64,000 nucleotides of DNA from Eopsaltria australis (Eukaryota; Chordata; Aves; Passeriformes; Petroicidae): assembly GCA_034509425.1 (NCBI GenBank), contig JAVTVJ010000040.1, forward strand, positions 9,625,001 to 9,689,000. The letters are read 5' to 3'. Shown piece by piece: positions 13,343 to 27,150 of the stretch. The position numbers were made by a program, and so were the translations under genes. The notes under the pieces were generated by a model that made no database searches, was not told the DNA's origin, and saw only the letters and a list, made by a program, of their open reading frames with translations. Each line of letters opens with the position of its first letter. Position 1 is the first letter of the stretch.

Positions 13343-15261
13343 AAAGGAGAAAGGCAGGTATATAATGAAAAATACTTCTGGTAGAACACAGGCATTCTGA
13401 CTGAAAATAATATCTCATTTCTATCAATGTGTGTTTCATTTTACTTTCCCGAACTTGAATTTGGTTTGTGCTCAATTACTCATTTTGCATCATTCAAACA
13501 GAAACAAAACAGATAAGAATGTTAAATATAATTATACAAAATGCCTTAGTCTAAGGCCCTGAGAATCACTGTGATTACAAGAAAATTTGAGATGCTCAAT
13601 ACCATTTTCTTTACTTCATGCCTTCAGTTCAAGAACCATAATTGTTTTCTTGTCTGCCTCATGTCTCTCATTGTCCCTTTTTTGCAGTACATATTTTTTC
13701 AAACTTACATCCTTCCCAAAGCATTTGAAGGTTGTTCAGTTTATTTACATCCAGTAGTACATTGACTTTCCACTGTGCAATACGAGGTCTTAGCTAATCC
13801 TTGGACACTAATTTAGTTGAATAGGATGGTTACAACTCTCTGACATTGTTAAAGTTAATGATCTGATACTTTACAAGACAAGAGACATTTCAAATGAAAT
13901 TGATTGTATTAATAGTTTTATTGAGCAATATTAACAGAAGTGTGTTGTTCCATAGTGTCCTCAAGCAAAGCCTTTATTGGCACATTAATGGTGACAGAAT
14001 GTTCAAATCCATAGTAAGAGACGCATTTTATTTCTATAAAATACAATTATGGGTAGCCTAAAATTTTATATTAGAAACTGATAACCATCGCACTCTGCTT
14101 GAAAGCTCTGTCTTCTGTGGGAATGTATGGATAACTGCTGCATGCAAATCACCCCATTTTATTGACAGATTCTCTGTGTTTCCAGCTGCCCATGCTAAAG
14201 AGGAATATCTGGTGAAAATGTGATGAATGAATTTGCTTCTGAGGTACTGAAGTATTGGTGAGCCCATTTGATATTAGGAAGATGGGAAGGTAGTCTTAGA
14301 AAAATAATACTTTTTCTAAGCAGTGATATTAGAGCATTTCAAGTCTATGCGGTGAGTGTTGAAGAAAACCTGATGAGGAAGGCAAAAGGAAGGGAGTTGG
14401 GAAGAGCAAGTGTACTATACCTGAGTGAGTCAAAATAGGTGAGTTTCACAGTCATGATTTAAAGCTGTTGAAAAGTAACTCACACCTTACTTACTATCTC
14501 AGTCTACTGGACCTAAAAGGACTTATTCAAGCCAAAGGTTTGCTCACCTAGAGGAATGCTGCCCTGACCCTCATGCATATGATCAAAAGATCAGTTTCTC
14601 ACACAGATCACAGTCCAAATTCAAAAACAAACTCTTCTTCTCTCAATGGCCATATCATTTAGATCAAGTTGAATGCCAAGTACCATTGAAAAACTGCAGA
14701 ATTTTCAATTTTAAAATTTTCTCCTTGTCAGATTGCCAAGTGATCCAACCTGTGTTTCCAACTCATATATACAGACATCCTCTCTGAAGCTGCATGTCAT
14801 TATAAACAGCTATGGTCAATCAACTGATGCCATATAATTCACAGCAGGTGCAATAGGATTATCTGGCACAGTTTAAGGTGTATTGATGAAGAGAGAGTAT
14901 CTTCTGCTACATTACTTTTGGCATCCAAACAACAGAAAGCAGAAGAGAGTAAAGTTCAACAAAATCTTTCATCTCCATCTGCCCTTAGCATGGGGGGTAT
15001 TTGCCTAACATGACACATCCAGGGAAGAAAACTGAGGTCATGTGTGATGCAACAAAATAATGAATTCCACCTGCAAAGTGCTATGCCAGACCAGAACTCA
15101 GAGGGTTCTACCTCAGGTGCTGTGATTGCTTTTCTCTGCTGATGGCATTTATCTCTACTGATAGCAGCCTGAATTGCACATCACTCCCCAAGTGTTAGAC
15201 ACCATAGTAGTCACAAGTCTTATAAGAAGCAAACACACCAAGCAGTCTGATTACCACAGAG
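13343..15261. other. Gene-poor DNA
   Basis: AT-rich sequence with no repeat or coding signal that I can name. Confidence 0.55.
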
Positions 15262-15505
15262 TCATAGAATCATAGTATCATGGAATGGCTTGGGTTGGAA
15301 GATGACCTTAAACTTCATCTATGTCCAATCTCCTTGCCATGAGCAGGGACACTTTTCAATTGACCAGATTGCTCAAAGCCCCATCCAACCTGGTCTTGAA
15401 TACTTCAGGGATGGGGCATCCACAGATCTGAGCAACTTGTTCCAGTGTCTCACCACTCTCACAATAAAGAATTTCTTCCTGATATCTAATCTACATTTAC
15501 CCTAT
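15262..15505 (-). mobile_element. CR1 LINE 3' end, 5'-truncated
   Basis: Begins TCATAGAATCATAGTATCAT and GGTTGGAAGATGACC. It continues through CCATCCAACCTGGTCTTGAA, TTGTTCCAGTGTCTCACCAC and AAGAATTTCTTCCTGATATC, all in CR1 antisense order. The plus-strand open frame 15290-15736 starts inside it and is not a gene. Confidence 0.92.
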
Positions 15506-18500
15506 CACTCCAAAGGGATATTTTGGATGAGCTTTGAACTTTGTAGCAGTGGTCAAAACTGTGGCTTGCAAGGGCTTGAAGTTTTCAGCTTGTCATCTTT
15601 TGTAGTGTTTTCAAATAAAAGTGCCAGGCAGTCTGTGGGATGTGGCGAGTGTGCCCATAATCCACTGAAACAAGAAGCTTGTGAGGCATTGCCTTGGAGG
15701 AGTAAGACTCTATCAAATCGTCTAAGCAGCCTTTAGTTACATGGAGTTCTGGCACCCTGCTAGATCAACAAATAGAAAAAGCAATAAAGACCATCCCAAC
15801 TAATAGGGCAAGGCAGCCTACATGGCAAACAATTCTGCCATTTCTTCTGTGTTTTGCTGCTTTCTCCCCAGGTACAAATGATTTCCTGTGCCTACAATTT
15901 TCAAGAGGGAGCCTTGGAAACTGTGTATGATGCAGCAAAGTTTGACAGCAATCCGGCAAGGTGGGCAGCTGAAAAAGGAGGCAGCGGCAATCAGGGGAGA
16001 ACTGCAGACAATTGTTCCACAACCGAATTGTAAGCCTGCACTTGTGAACTAAAAAATCTATCTCAGATAATTGACATTTATTTGATTGAAACAGCAGGGT
16101 GCCCTCCATCAGAATGGGAGGAGACCATATGGAACAACAGTATGAGTGGAGATAATGTTTGTCTGCTGAGTGTGTCAATGTGTTTAGAGATTATTCATCG
16201 GGCTCTAGGGATTCCAGTATGGTAATGTTTCAGCTAAATTAGAATCAGATTAATTGCTCTAATCTAATGGAAAGACAATGTTTATCAAATTATTGCTCCT
16301 TCACCACATGATATTGTGGTGTCATTACTCCTCAAGTTAAAAAAAAAATAAAAAGGCTCTCTTGTATCACATCTGCTCATGAGCTCCTTAACACTGCTGA
16401 TTTCTGCACAAGAGAGTTAATGTGGTTTGTAACTCTATAAAGAAATTAATGAATTAGAGTGAAAGTTCGGTAGAAGACAAATTCTCCATACTGTGGGTAG
16501 ACCTGAAACTACATTAATTGGAATGACTTTGCCTTGTTTTGGACTTGGGCTTTTTTTGCAGGGACTGTATTTTTGTTTAAATTTTGATACTTTTTTGCCT
16601 GTTTTAAATTTTATTTTAGTGGGATGAGCTTGGTTTTTTCATAATAAGCAGCACTAAAACTGAAATATATATAGTAAAAAAATAATGTTTTCCTCATTTT
16701 CTTTCATCTTCTTTAATTTAAATTGCATCTGAAAATTGCAATGAAATTACAAAAAAAATTGAGTGTGCAGATAAGACATCTAAAATCCTTCAGATATACT
16801 TGCCATTATTTAATGCTTAGGGTCATTTTAGATCACCTGTCAAATGCCAACCCAGAGGAGATACAGAGCCCTTCAACTACTTTAAAATGAAATGGAAATC
16901 TGCAGTTCTGGTAGCACTGCACTGCAAGTGCTGAGTACCTCAGAAAGTCAGATACTCCTTTAATCTTTCCACAGCCTGAATGGTACAATAGCCTCCAAAG
17001 ATGTTTTTTAAAAGCTGATTCCAGGTTTTTTACCCTTGGCGTTTTAGAACACTTTCAGTATATGTTATACATGCTAAAACACAACATTAAAATATTAGGT
17101 CTTTTAAAACTTTATCTAGTAAGCACAATCTTCAAAAGGGGTAGAAGCATGACCTCTTCTCAAAAGTGCTAATAAACCCACCAGAAATATCCCTCCAATC
17201 TGATTTTCCACTGTGTAGCCCTGACTTGATTCTACTGAAAAGTGCCGGGACTTTTTCACAGGACTTTGTGTATCACATCAGAACAATAGAAGACATTCAG
17301 GCACTTTGTCTCAGTTTAATTTATAATGGTGACACTGTGTTTGCGAGGCATTCAGGCTACGTGCTTAAGAGAGCACTGAACAAATATTTTCTAGGCTTCT
17401 ATAGTAACTAATAGCTTTTCCTCCCTTAAAAGGGTCATATATCCTCTCAAGACATATTTCACTGAAATTCTATTTAATAAAAGTGAATACCTTTGTTAGT
17501 CAAGTGTTCATAATGCCTATTAAAACACATAGTTTATAAAAGCGGGCTAAACACAACTGCAAAAGTGATTGAACACTGAGCAGAAAGCACTGCTTATACA
17601 TTCTGTCCCCAGTAGCTTTCTCCCCCAGGTAAAATTCGGCACAAAGATGCCAAGTTTTTACGGCCAGGACCTGTGCTGGCAGGATATTTGTTGTGCTAAT
17701 ATTCTAGGATTCCGTGTTTCCATAACCCATCTCCCTCCACATGTATTTTTCTCAGACATATACGGCTAAGTTTTCTGGCCTTCTGGAGAGACAAACTTTC
17801 ATTCAGTCTTCCTTATTTGTGAGACATTAGAAGTTTATGGCAACTCTCCCACATAAAACTTTGAGTTTTAAGCCTTACTTTATAAAACATAGATCAAAGA
17901 TGAAGTGACATGTGCAATGTAACTTGGGCTGCATAAACCAGATGCACTCTGAAGCCATGATGACAAAGCCCCAGGCAGCTCTTGCTCTTTTCTGAGTTTC
18001 AATACAAAGTTGTTGTTAAACCCTTTTTGGTTACCCAGTGTTTTATATATCTATTTGAAAGTAACAGAGAATCTGCCCTCTTTCCCAGAGTCTTCCCACT
18101 ACTTTTGAAGTGAGTAAGGCTCCAGAAAGAGTCATGGTGGATGGCAGACAGGCACTTACTCTGTCATCACTTGGTGCTTGGATCTAACTTCACACCTTTT
18201 GTTCTGAGAGCTCCAGCAATAGCTTCCCCGTTGTTTGCCCTGCAGTAGGAGCTGTGAACCGCCAGCCCAGCCACTCCCTGCTGGGCTCCTGAGCTCTGTT
18301 CAGCACAAAGATCCACAGTCACATCGTGCTGGGCACGGAAACACACTTCTCACAGATGTATATATAACTTAAGGATGATGCGGCTTGGTGAGGAATACTG
18401 TGACTCACTGAATAACCCACATCATAGAAACACTGTTCAGGAAAAATGTACTAGTTTAGTATGGATCTATAAGCTTTGAAATACAGACAGCTAATCTAAA

Positions 18501-21500
18501 TGCTTAATTTAAATAAATTATTTATTCATGATCTTTAAATTATCTGCTACCATTATTTGGGAATGATTTAAAGTAGCTGTAGTCCCACACGGGAGAAATC
18601 ATAACATGCTGTCGGGGAACCTTTGTTGGTAAAATCTATGGATTTATCTGTTTTGAAGCAAAAAAATGGTGTACACATAGGACACTCCATGTGGTAATGA
18701 ATTAGAAGATTTGCAAACTAGCAGCAGGGGATAGTGTTTCTGAAGAAATGTTCTTTACTAGAATCGGCAGGGTACTTCAAAATTGCTATTATTACTATCT
18801 ATTAAAAATCGCGGTGTTAAAAATGCATAGAATGCTCTACAAAAAGATTAATGTTATGGTTTATTCCTTGCTCCAAAGAATTTAAAACACAGTTCTGCCT
18901 CTGGAGACATTCTTGCCATACTCACAGAAGTCTGAAGGACCCAACAAAGTCGACAGAAGTTGCAGCCTATGATAAAGATCATGGCTGGGCATTGATTTAA
19001 TGCAAGGAAAACAAGGAAAAAAGTAAGAAAAGCAAGATATTCAGATCTGAGAATTTGACTCTGACTCCTCTTATAGTCTGGTTTAATTGCACTGTATGAT
19101 ATCCTGCTCTCATTGAGAGTCAATACAAGCTTTATCATCTATTTAAATGCAAATTCAATTGACTTCAAGGAAGTTTCCCCAGTTAAGTAAGTGTGTGTGT
19201 GTACTTATACACATATTTAATACAAGCTACATGAGTAAATTTTGGAAAATATAACTGTTTGCTTTTTTGATTTTGGCAGTACAATTTTCCTGCACCCAAT
19301 CTTTGGCCAAACTGATACTCACTAAGAAATTACACAACACCTTATACCTCTTTGGCTTATATACCCAAGCAACAAGATAGGAGGAAGGTTCCCAGATAAC
19401 TAAGTATGATTACAGTTTTATTCCCAGTTGTCATTTATACATGCATACAAAATTCATAAAAATAAGTGGTCTTCTCTGTAGAAAGTCAGAGGTGCCTATA
19501 GACCTAGGAATGGCTGCAGTGAGAGGAGAATAAGGACTGCCATCCTACTTATTTTCCTGTAGTATTTCTTCATTGATTTGGAGCTGTATCAGCAGAGCAG
19601 AAGCCTGTGCTGGCATGACTTGATAAATGTCTCACAATTTCAGTATTCAACCACGGCATCTGCAGGGCCATCACAAACTGTTGCACCAATATGTATGAGG
19701 ATGTACATTTTCAATTACATATAAGAGATTTCTAATCTCTGACATAGATATGTAAAGTACTGAGGGAACAGGCTGTATATATGCTATACAGGCAGCAGAA
19801 TAGTTTTACAGCACAAGGGCAACTTTTCATTATTCAATAACTCAATTTTTTATCTAATTATTGCAAATTATAGCACAATTCCTGAGCCAACAACATTGTT
19901 GTAACTGATTTTCTGCTTGAGCAGCACAAACACTAAAAAACACCTGAAACTGGCAATCTCATGTGTGAATGTTTACCAGAAAAAACAGTTCCTGGTAAAC
20001 AAAATGTGCCAAGGTTTTTCACCTGGAGCAAGTTATTACAGGTGTTAATAAAACCTATTTAAATAGCTTTCCTAATACATGAGAAACTGCTCAAATAGCT
20101 CTGGATGTGGCTCTTTAGTTTTGTTTTATGGGAGCCTAGCAATTGCAGTAGAAATAAAGTGACCATAGAATTCAGTATTGCAGGACTGGTGGCTTCTGTA
20201 GAGGGATAAACATTGCTGTTTGTCATGGTTGAAGACTTTGAAAGACTCCCTTGTACTTTTCATCTATGTCTCAAAAAAAAACCCTAAAAACTAAAAAGAG
20301 CCCACAACACTTCTTCAATTGATTTGCCCTTTGTCATTGTCACAGATATGTTTTCCCTATTTTGACAGGTAGTTGTAATTCTATTAGCAGCCCATCGACT
20401 GACCCATTAAATCGATCTGTGTTGGACTAGCTGGGCCTTCTTAAACTGGGTGATTTATTGCTTCTGCCTGTTAAAAAAAATTAAAAAGAAGAGGAACAAA
20501 AAAAAGAAGAAGAAGGTCTTTTGCCTCCATGATGAACAAAGTACCTAAAAAGTGTCTGAAAATGAATAATTTTTAATTTGGCTGCTGGCTGTCCCAGTGG
20601 CAGATGAGTTGTGACCTCGCCAGCAGCTTTGCTGAGATGCCTTCTGATGCTGGCATGTATAAAGGATTGCCAATTTCCCTTATTAATTTACCTGACTGCC
20701 TCATGGATAAACTAGATCTCATTCACCCGAAATGTCCTCAGCATCAATCTATCGTGTTTACCTAATTTGGTGATTTCTCACTGGGCTGCCCAATTGCCTG
20801 ACACTGGACAACCACTTGAAATCCATTCAATGCCTACTCACTGCTGCAGACAAAAAACATTGTTGTCATTCTAGTTTAGGTCAGAAAAAAACAGGTTGGT
20901 GTCATACTCGTCTTACACAGTGGAATATGACCTACAATTTACCAGGGTCTAAAATTATGTACTGGAACTTTAGATTATATCCTGATACCTGCCTTCATTG
21001 CACTCATTCTTTCCTCTGGATCAGAAAAATAAATTACTTTTCTACTGGCCAAAAAGCAAATTTATGTTGTTTCAGGTTGTTGTGTGGAGTTTTTCTATTA
21101 TCTGAAAATGTGAATTTTTCACTGTGGATACAAAGAGATGAAGAACACTTTGATGTCTTTGCTTATCTTAACCAAAAGTCAATTTCTTTCTGCTTTTTCT
21201 AACAGGCTGTGTAATCAAACCAGAGATTTAAAGAAGGAGAAATACTTCTTTTCCAAATTTAGCAACCCTCCTTTTTATGATAGAGTCATTTTAATGATAG
21301 AGTCACTAATTATTTCATCAAGCATGTGCAATTTGTTAACGAATCCTGAACTATTTTTATCGTGTGCTAGAAAGGGTTACAAAAGTACAGAGATGCTGTA
21401 TTGTAGATGGTCATCAGGAAGAAAGCTGACCCACCCAAAATGTTGCAGTAGTGAGTTCTTTTTGTCCCAGTCTTTTTTCCTTCTGACTCAATTTAAGATC

Positions 21501-24500
21501 CATTACAGATCTAAGAGAGCATCTTAATGCTGACTCAAAAGGCCCAAGGGGTGAAAAAAAAGTAACCCAGCAGCTGTGTGACTTTAAAAAAGGAGAAAGA
21601 TGCCTAGAAGAAAGTACACAAGTGTACACTGAAGATAAAGGAAGAAAATTCAATAATATCCACTTGAAACAGAGCAAAATAATACTGCTGGAGGTGGCTA
21701 TTAAAGTTGATACACTATACTTAGTAAAGAAAGAACATACCAAATAAAGGACTGAGATGAGTAGGGAAAGAAGAAGCTGTCTTGCAACACCTACATCAGA
21801 AAAAGGATCTAGGACATCTGGGCTTTATTTAGTCCTTTCAAATATTAAAGCCTAAAGAAAAACACAGACCATTGCTCAAGACAACACCTTTTAGAAAGAT
21901 AGTAAAGAAAGAATTTGAACAAGCTAGCAGAAATTTCTCAGGTAAGATTCCAATGAAACATCTCAGAACACAGTGATTGTAGCACTTGTAGTTAAAAGAA
22001 ACTTTACTAGAGAAAAAGCACAGCCTGAAAGCCAGCAGTAGGCAAAAACAGGGGTGCATTCAGGGCAGGTTTTGGACAGGACCACATCAATGAGCTTTGT
22101 TCCACAAACACAAAGCTCCTTGCTGGCAAGACACCCCCAAAGACCTCAAACTGGATGGCAAAGCAATCCCCTGAATAGAGATGACAATGGAGTCTAGACC
22201 AGATGACCTCCCACTTTTCTGGTCTATTCACTTGCATCATCATTCTTTTCTCTGTGGGTGTGGCCCAGGCTATGATTTTGTCAAAAGGCAGGAAGACATT
22301 TCCCACCAGGACCTGGGCTTCGGGTGAGGATCCTCAAAATGTCTTCAAACTCCTCATTTTAAAACTCAGCATTGACCTCCTTCCGTGACTTTTATATTGC
22401 CAGATGTAACCGCAATTTTGTTACAGAACATGTTGACTGCCAGAGAACAGCCAGCGAGATGTTCGGGATAAAACTGAATCAGGTTACTCATTATCACAGG
22501 AGAAGCTGGCCTTTTGAGAAACTGTGGAATCCAATACTACTTGCAGAAGAAACCTTTTGTAATACTGATAAATGTCAACCTTACATGGGAGTCTCCACAG
22601 AAAACAAGGACTTGCCAGCCCTGGCAGTTGCCCAATATGGCATTTGACACTGACTTCAGCTGAATATAAATATAAAAGAGTATATAAAGGACATTGGCCT
22701 CTCACAGCAAGGACACTCTGAGTTGAATTTAGTTATACAAAAAACAGGTTCTGAGGAAGACTGTGTTGCACAAAAAATTCTTCTTCCTTCTTTCTCTTTT
22801 CCCAAGGGATGGGACCATAAAGCAAATCTGTATTTTTTCTTGTCTTGGAGGAGTATGTAAGGATGTTATACTGGAGAAATGTAGTGAAGAAAACACAAAT
22901 GTGAGGATACCAGCAGGGGTTGTCAGCCCAAGGGGTGGAAGGAAACTGTAAAGCATCAACTTTACAGAACTAAAAGAGGCAGCAGGTTCACAATGAGTAA
23001 AAGGATTGGTGACAACAACAGAAAACTCTACCAATACTTGAGACATCTTTGCTACAAGAGGCAGTCATCATATATCCCCGAACAACAGGCTCCTCTTACA
23101 ATGGTGAAGCTTAAAGAGCAATTCCACCTAACTTGTGTATGTGATTTTCACCTACATTTTCTGCACCAAAAGTGGCATTCATCTCATAATTGGGTCTACA
23201 TAGTAGACATAAGTACATCTGAGTTTATCAGAGGAGTTCAGAAAGCAACTTGTTTGGCCTGTGTTTGGTCAGATGAATGAACTTCACTGATGATCGTGGT
23301 TAGATCAGCAGTGACCACAGCAGCAAACTTGACACCTGCTAAGCTCTGGACATTTTCACCTAAAATCAGACAAAATTAGTCAGGCAGTTCTCTGAAAGAA
23401 AGTGTCCAAGCTCACTGAGTAGTGGAGACATGGTCTCTTAGGGATTTTAGGCTTAATTTGAAAGTTCTAGAGAAAAATCTTGTTAGGACTGGTAAGGAAA
23501 CAATGCAGAAAGTGATTAATGGGAAGCTATAATCACAGTGTGCTTGATTTGTTTTTCAACACAGAACAAATCCTCAAGTTAGAACCGCAGTAAACCTCAC
23601 GCAGCTTTTGAAGGGAATACAGTCTGTTTTCACTGAATTGAATCCTCAACATACAACAGCTAATTAAAGACTCCAAAAGTCTGTAAATACTTTGACAAAT
23701 ATTGATATATAAGCCTGAGATCCTCACTTGGCTAGTTGGCTTAGTCCTGTCTCATTTACTTCAGTGATGCTGCAAATGACTGTGGTGATCTCATCATCTG
23801 AAACTCCTAATAAACACCTACTCAAGATGTATGAAGAGGATTCCTGATACAAAAACTAAAGAAATTACTTTTGATAAATGAAGAAAAATGGAATCACTCA
23901 CTGTATATGCCTACTGTTGCTAGATCTCTGGGAAGAACATTTCCCAAAACCCTTTTCATTAAAATGAACAATTAAAAAAGATCTAATTCAGAGCTGACTC
24001 ACAGCAGAGAAATATAAGCAAGAATTGGACCCTGCCAGAGTCAAAGTATTTACACCACTTAGACCAATCTGGCCTAAAATACTTAAAACATGGTTAGTTG
24101 TATGCTTACAGTCTGATGCCTCACCTTATCATGTAAGATTTACATCCTCAGGAATATTTTTTCTATCTCTTTTCCTAATTCACATTGCCACTGGAAGCAA
24201 ATATCTAGATACCAATTTTTCAAATTACACCTAAAGTCTAACTGTGGTATCAGTTTTTATTATTTTCCTATCCACCTGATAGGTTTACCCAAAGGTTATA
24301 AACATAACACAAGTGAGCAAGCAAAGGTACATAATTAAGATGCATACAAAATACCCTGTGCAGCAAGTAAATATTTTCTTTTTAATTATATTATTACCTG
24401 GGCTTATGTTACCAAATTGCTACACAATTTCATATATAATTGATTTTCCAAGAAAAGTATTACTGAAGTGATTCTGTAGTTCAAAACAGCATGAACTTAA

Positions 24501-26899
24501 TAATATACAAACAATTTCTATCTCACAACCTATAGTGCTGCATGATATTTGTATGCTGAAAAAAAACATTCCTTCATACTAACAGTAATTTTGAATGTAA
24601 CATAAAAACTCAATGACTTTTTTTCTCTTTATTTGTTAAGAAGAATACTTACAGTGCCTCCTGTGAGGATATATTTTGTAGGTTCTTTTGCAGATTATGA
24701 AAATAGTTGTGAGGAAACGTTTGGATAAAGGAAGACAAAGCTCCAGGTAGCAATAGGTTTCATACTGGGTTGATAAATGCAATTAGGGATCAGAAGGATA
24801 AACAATTACTTCAGGGGAGTTTTGATACCGGAATGCAATATCAGATGATTAGAAAACTGGAAAAAAATCATCTTTTTCCTATCGCAGACTCTCCCAGCAG
24901 CCTCGGCACAAGTGAGAAAACCACTGTGCTATAGCAATGGATATTGCATGCCCTGAAGTGTTCACAGGCTCAGTAATCAAATATGAGCCTAAAGGAATAC
25001 CTGCCAGATCTTGAGAAACTAAAAAGTTACATCACCCCAGCACAATGCAAGGAGTACTGTGAAGAGTTAAAATGAAGAAGGTTTGAGGGATAGCCTCCTT
25101 TTCCCAGAGAGTTTGAGATGGGTGAAAACATTTCCCCCCATGCAGGAGAAGAGCATGGAGGCAGATGACACCACTAACAGTTCTGATGAAAGGTAGATGC
25201 ACTTCACAGCCTCTTTTAATGAAGGAACTATGAATGTACCAATATTAATATCTTGCCAAAGCAATTATAGCAATATCACAGAGTTTGTGTTACTAATTTC
25301 CAATATTTCTTGTCTAACTGATTCTCAGAGAGCAATATCATCGGCAGCATTCCACCATTGCTGTGAGCTGCTGAGCACCTGGGCACTACCTGAGTTCCTG
25401 CCACCTACAGAGGATGCTCAGCCTCCACCAGACTGGGAGGCATGGAATGGGTCCCTAGAGTCCTTCAGAGCTGAAGCTTTCATTTTTGCAGAAAAATTAA
25501 ACTGAACATGGTAACTTAACCTCTGATTTGGTCTTTTACAACTTGAAGAAAAAAAAAAAGAATGAGATAATAAAACCTGTGCTGATTAGCTAAGCAACAC
25601 TAACTCAGTTTTTGTTTCCAATAAATGGCTAATAGTCTCTTCTGAACAGGTTTGATTCTTGTATCTGTTTGCATTAGAGTCAATTTGTGGTATGAGATTG
25701 GTATTATTTATTGAATGCTACACCCAGCTACAAAGTTAAAACTATGAAAAGCTTCTATGAATTTAATTACACTACTGTGAGACACAGACTTGTATAGATG
25801 CTATAAATTAAGTTTAGCAAATATGATTGGTGTGGTGAATGCTTAAATGGAGATACCAGATCCATGAAGTTTCTCAGTCATTTCAAAAACTTTGAGGACT
25901 GTTGTTTTGACCTGTGTTGACCAGACTTTTTGAACTTGTTTATTTTTTGCAGGTATGCATTCAAAATCAAGTCACTTTTACCTAAATATGTAAGTCTAAC
26001 CTAAGTCTGAATATGTTCAGACTTGGAGGCAGGTTAGTATTCAGTATCACTGAGCAATGTGACTGTATGCTGGTGACTCTTTAGTACTATTTTATTGCAG
26101 AATGTTTTTTCATTACTAACAATACTTAGTATTCCGAAAGGCAGAATAAATTTGATAGCAACAAACATTAGCGACTTTTTCTATTTTGTCTAAACCCTTC
26201 TGCTCTAAGTGCTACAGACAGTTTCTCTCTTCTTGTTCCAATATGTAATTGACAGCTCTGCCCAATGTCCTTCTCTACCTCTTGATTTTTCCCTGGCTGC
26301 TAATAGCATACACCATTTTATACAGGCTCAGTCTATTAACCAAGTGCCTGACCTTGTGGGATGCTGAACACCTGCTGGAATACACTCAGTGCCTGTAATT
26401 CTCATTGATTTCATTAGGAGGAGAGAGAACTTGCTCTCTCCCAGGTTGTTTAGGCTGACCTCACTCCTAAAGACAGAGCTCATGGTGGACTCCTGCTGTT
26501 CCAGAAAGTCAGACCAACATCAGAGGTAGCTGCTTCCAGAGCATCCAGCTTGGAACTGATGCCAAACAACATTAATTGTCAGGAAATAGAAATTAGGAGC
26601 ACAGCTCCTCTTCATTCCTTACACAGTCAGTGGAGGGAAGTGTTAAGAAGTGCCCCACTGGGTCTCACCAGTAATCCATTTACTCCAGTTTCATGCTTCT
26701 GACTTGCACAAGAAGAGAGACACTACTAAGGAAAACACACAAGCCAAGCTGTTTCTACTGCCTTTTCTTTACATAGCCCCAGTAACCACAGCTGTTGCTG
26801 TAGGTGTGTCAGAAGGAATATTCCTACCTCTGATACTATCCTCTAGATCCAACAGAGCAGGGTTTGGTGAATAGCAGCAGTTCTGTCTTTATCTTATCT
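15506..26899. other. Long gene-free stretch
   Basis: About 11 kb without a recognisable gene or clear transposon. Small items are A-rich tracts (about 20273 and 20470-20515), a (GT)6 tract near 19190, a short tandem duplication at 21277, and blocks of ordinary composition with TAAT-type motifs (about 16230-16300 and 20580-20810) that could be conserved non-coding DNA. Open frames of up to 137 codons (for example 15765-16178 minus, 20816-21202 plus) are unsupported. Confidence 0.55.
21277..21305. repeat. Short tandem duplication
   Basis: ATGATAGAGTCA occurs at 21277-21288 and again at 21294-21305, a 17-base period. It is a minor local duplication. Confidence 0.8.
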
Positions 26900-27150
26900 A
26901 GTACCCTTCAGAAACCTCAGTCCTACCCCCCAGCCTTTTCCTCTCCAGCTGAAGTATCCCACATCTTCTAACCCCTCCTCATCAGGCAGCTGCCCCTGAC
27001 TTAATTATTCTACTCACTATACTACTCCCTTCTCTACATCACCCCTAGCTCCCCTATGTCTTTCTTGAAACCAGGCCAGAAGTGCTTACAGTGGTCAAAA
27101 ATGGGGCACATCAAAGGTATAAGAGCAAAATGGTGCATTCTGCTTATTCT
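26900..27150 (-). mobile_element. CR1 LINE fragment, diverged
   Basis: Antisense CR1 blocks: CCAGCCTTTTCCTCTCCAGC, CTCCTCATCAGGCAGCTGCC, GCTCCCCTATGTCTTTCTTG, then a degraded 'GGCCAGAAGTGCTTACAGTG' segment. The terminal portion of the element is absent, so the copy is internal or broken. Confidence 0.7.

Noticed and set aside
20273..20300. AACCCTAAAA-like sequence considered as an interstitial telomere repeat
   Set aside because: Only one partial unit exists. The vertebrate telomere repeat TTAGGG/CCCTAA is not reiterated.
22372..22647. Open frame of 91 codons considered as a possible exon or pseudogene
   Set aside because: No recognisable domain. A minus-strand frame of similar length overlaps it, as expected by chance.
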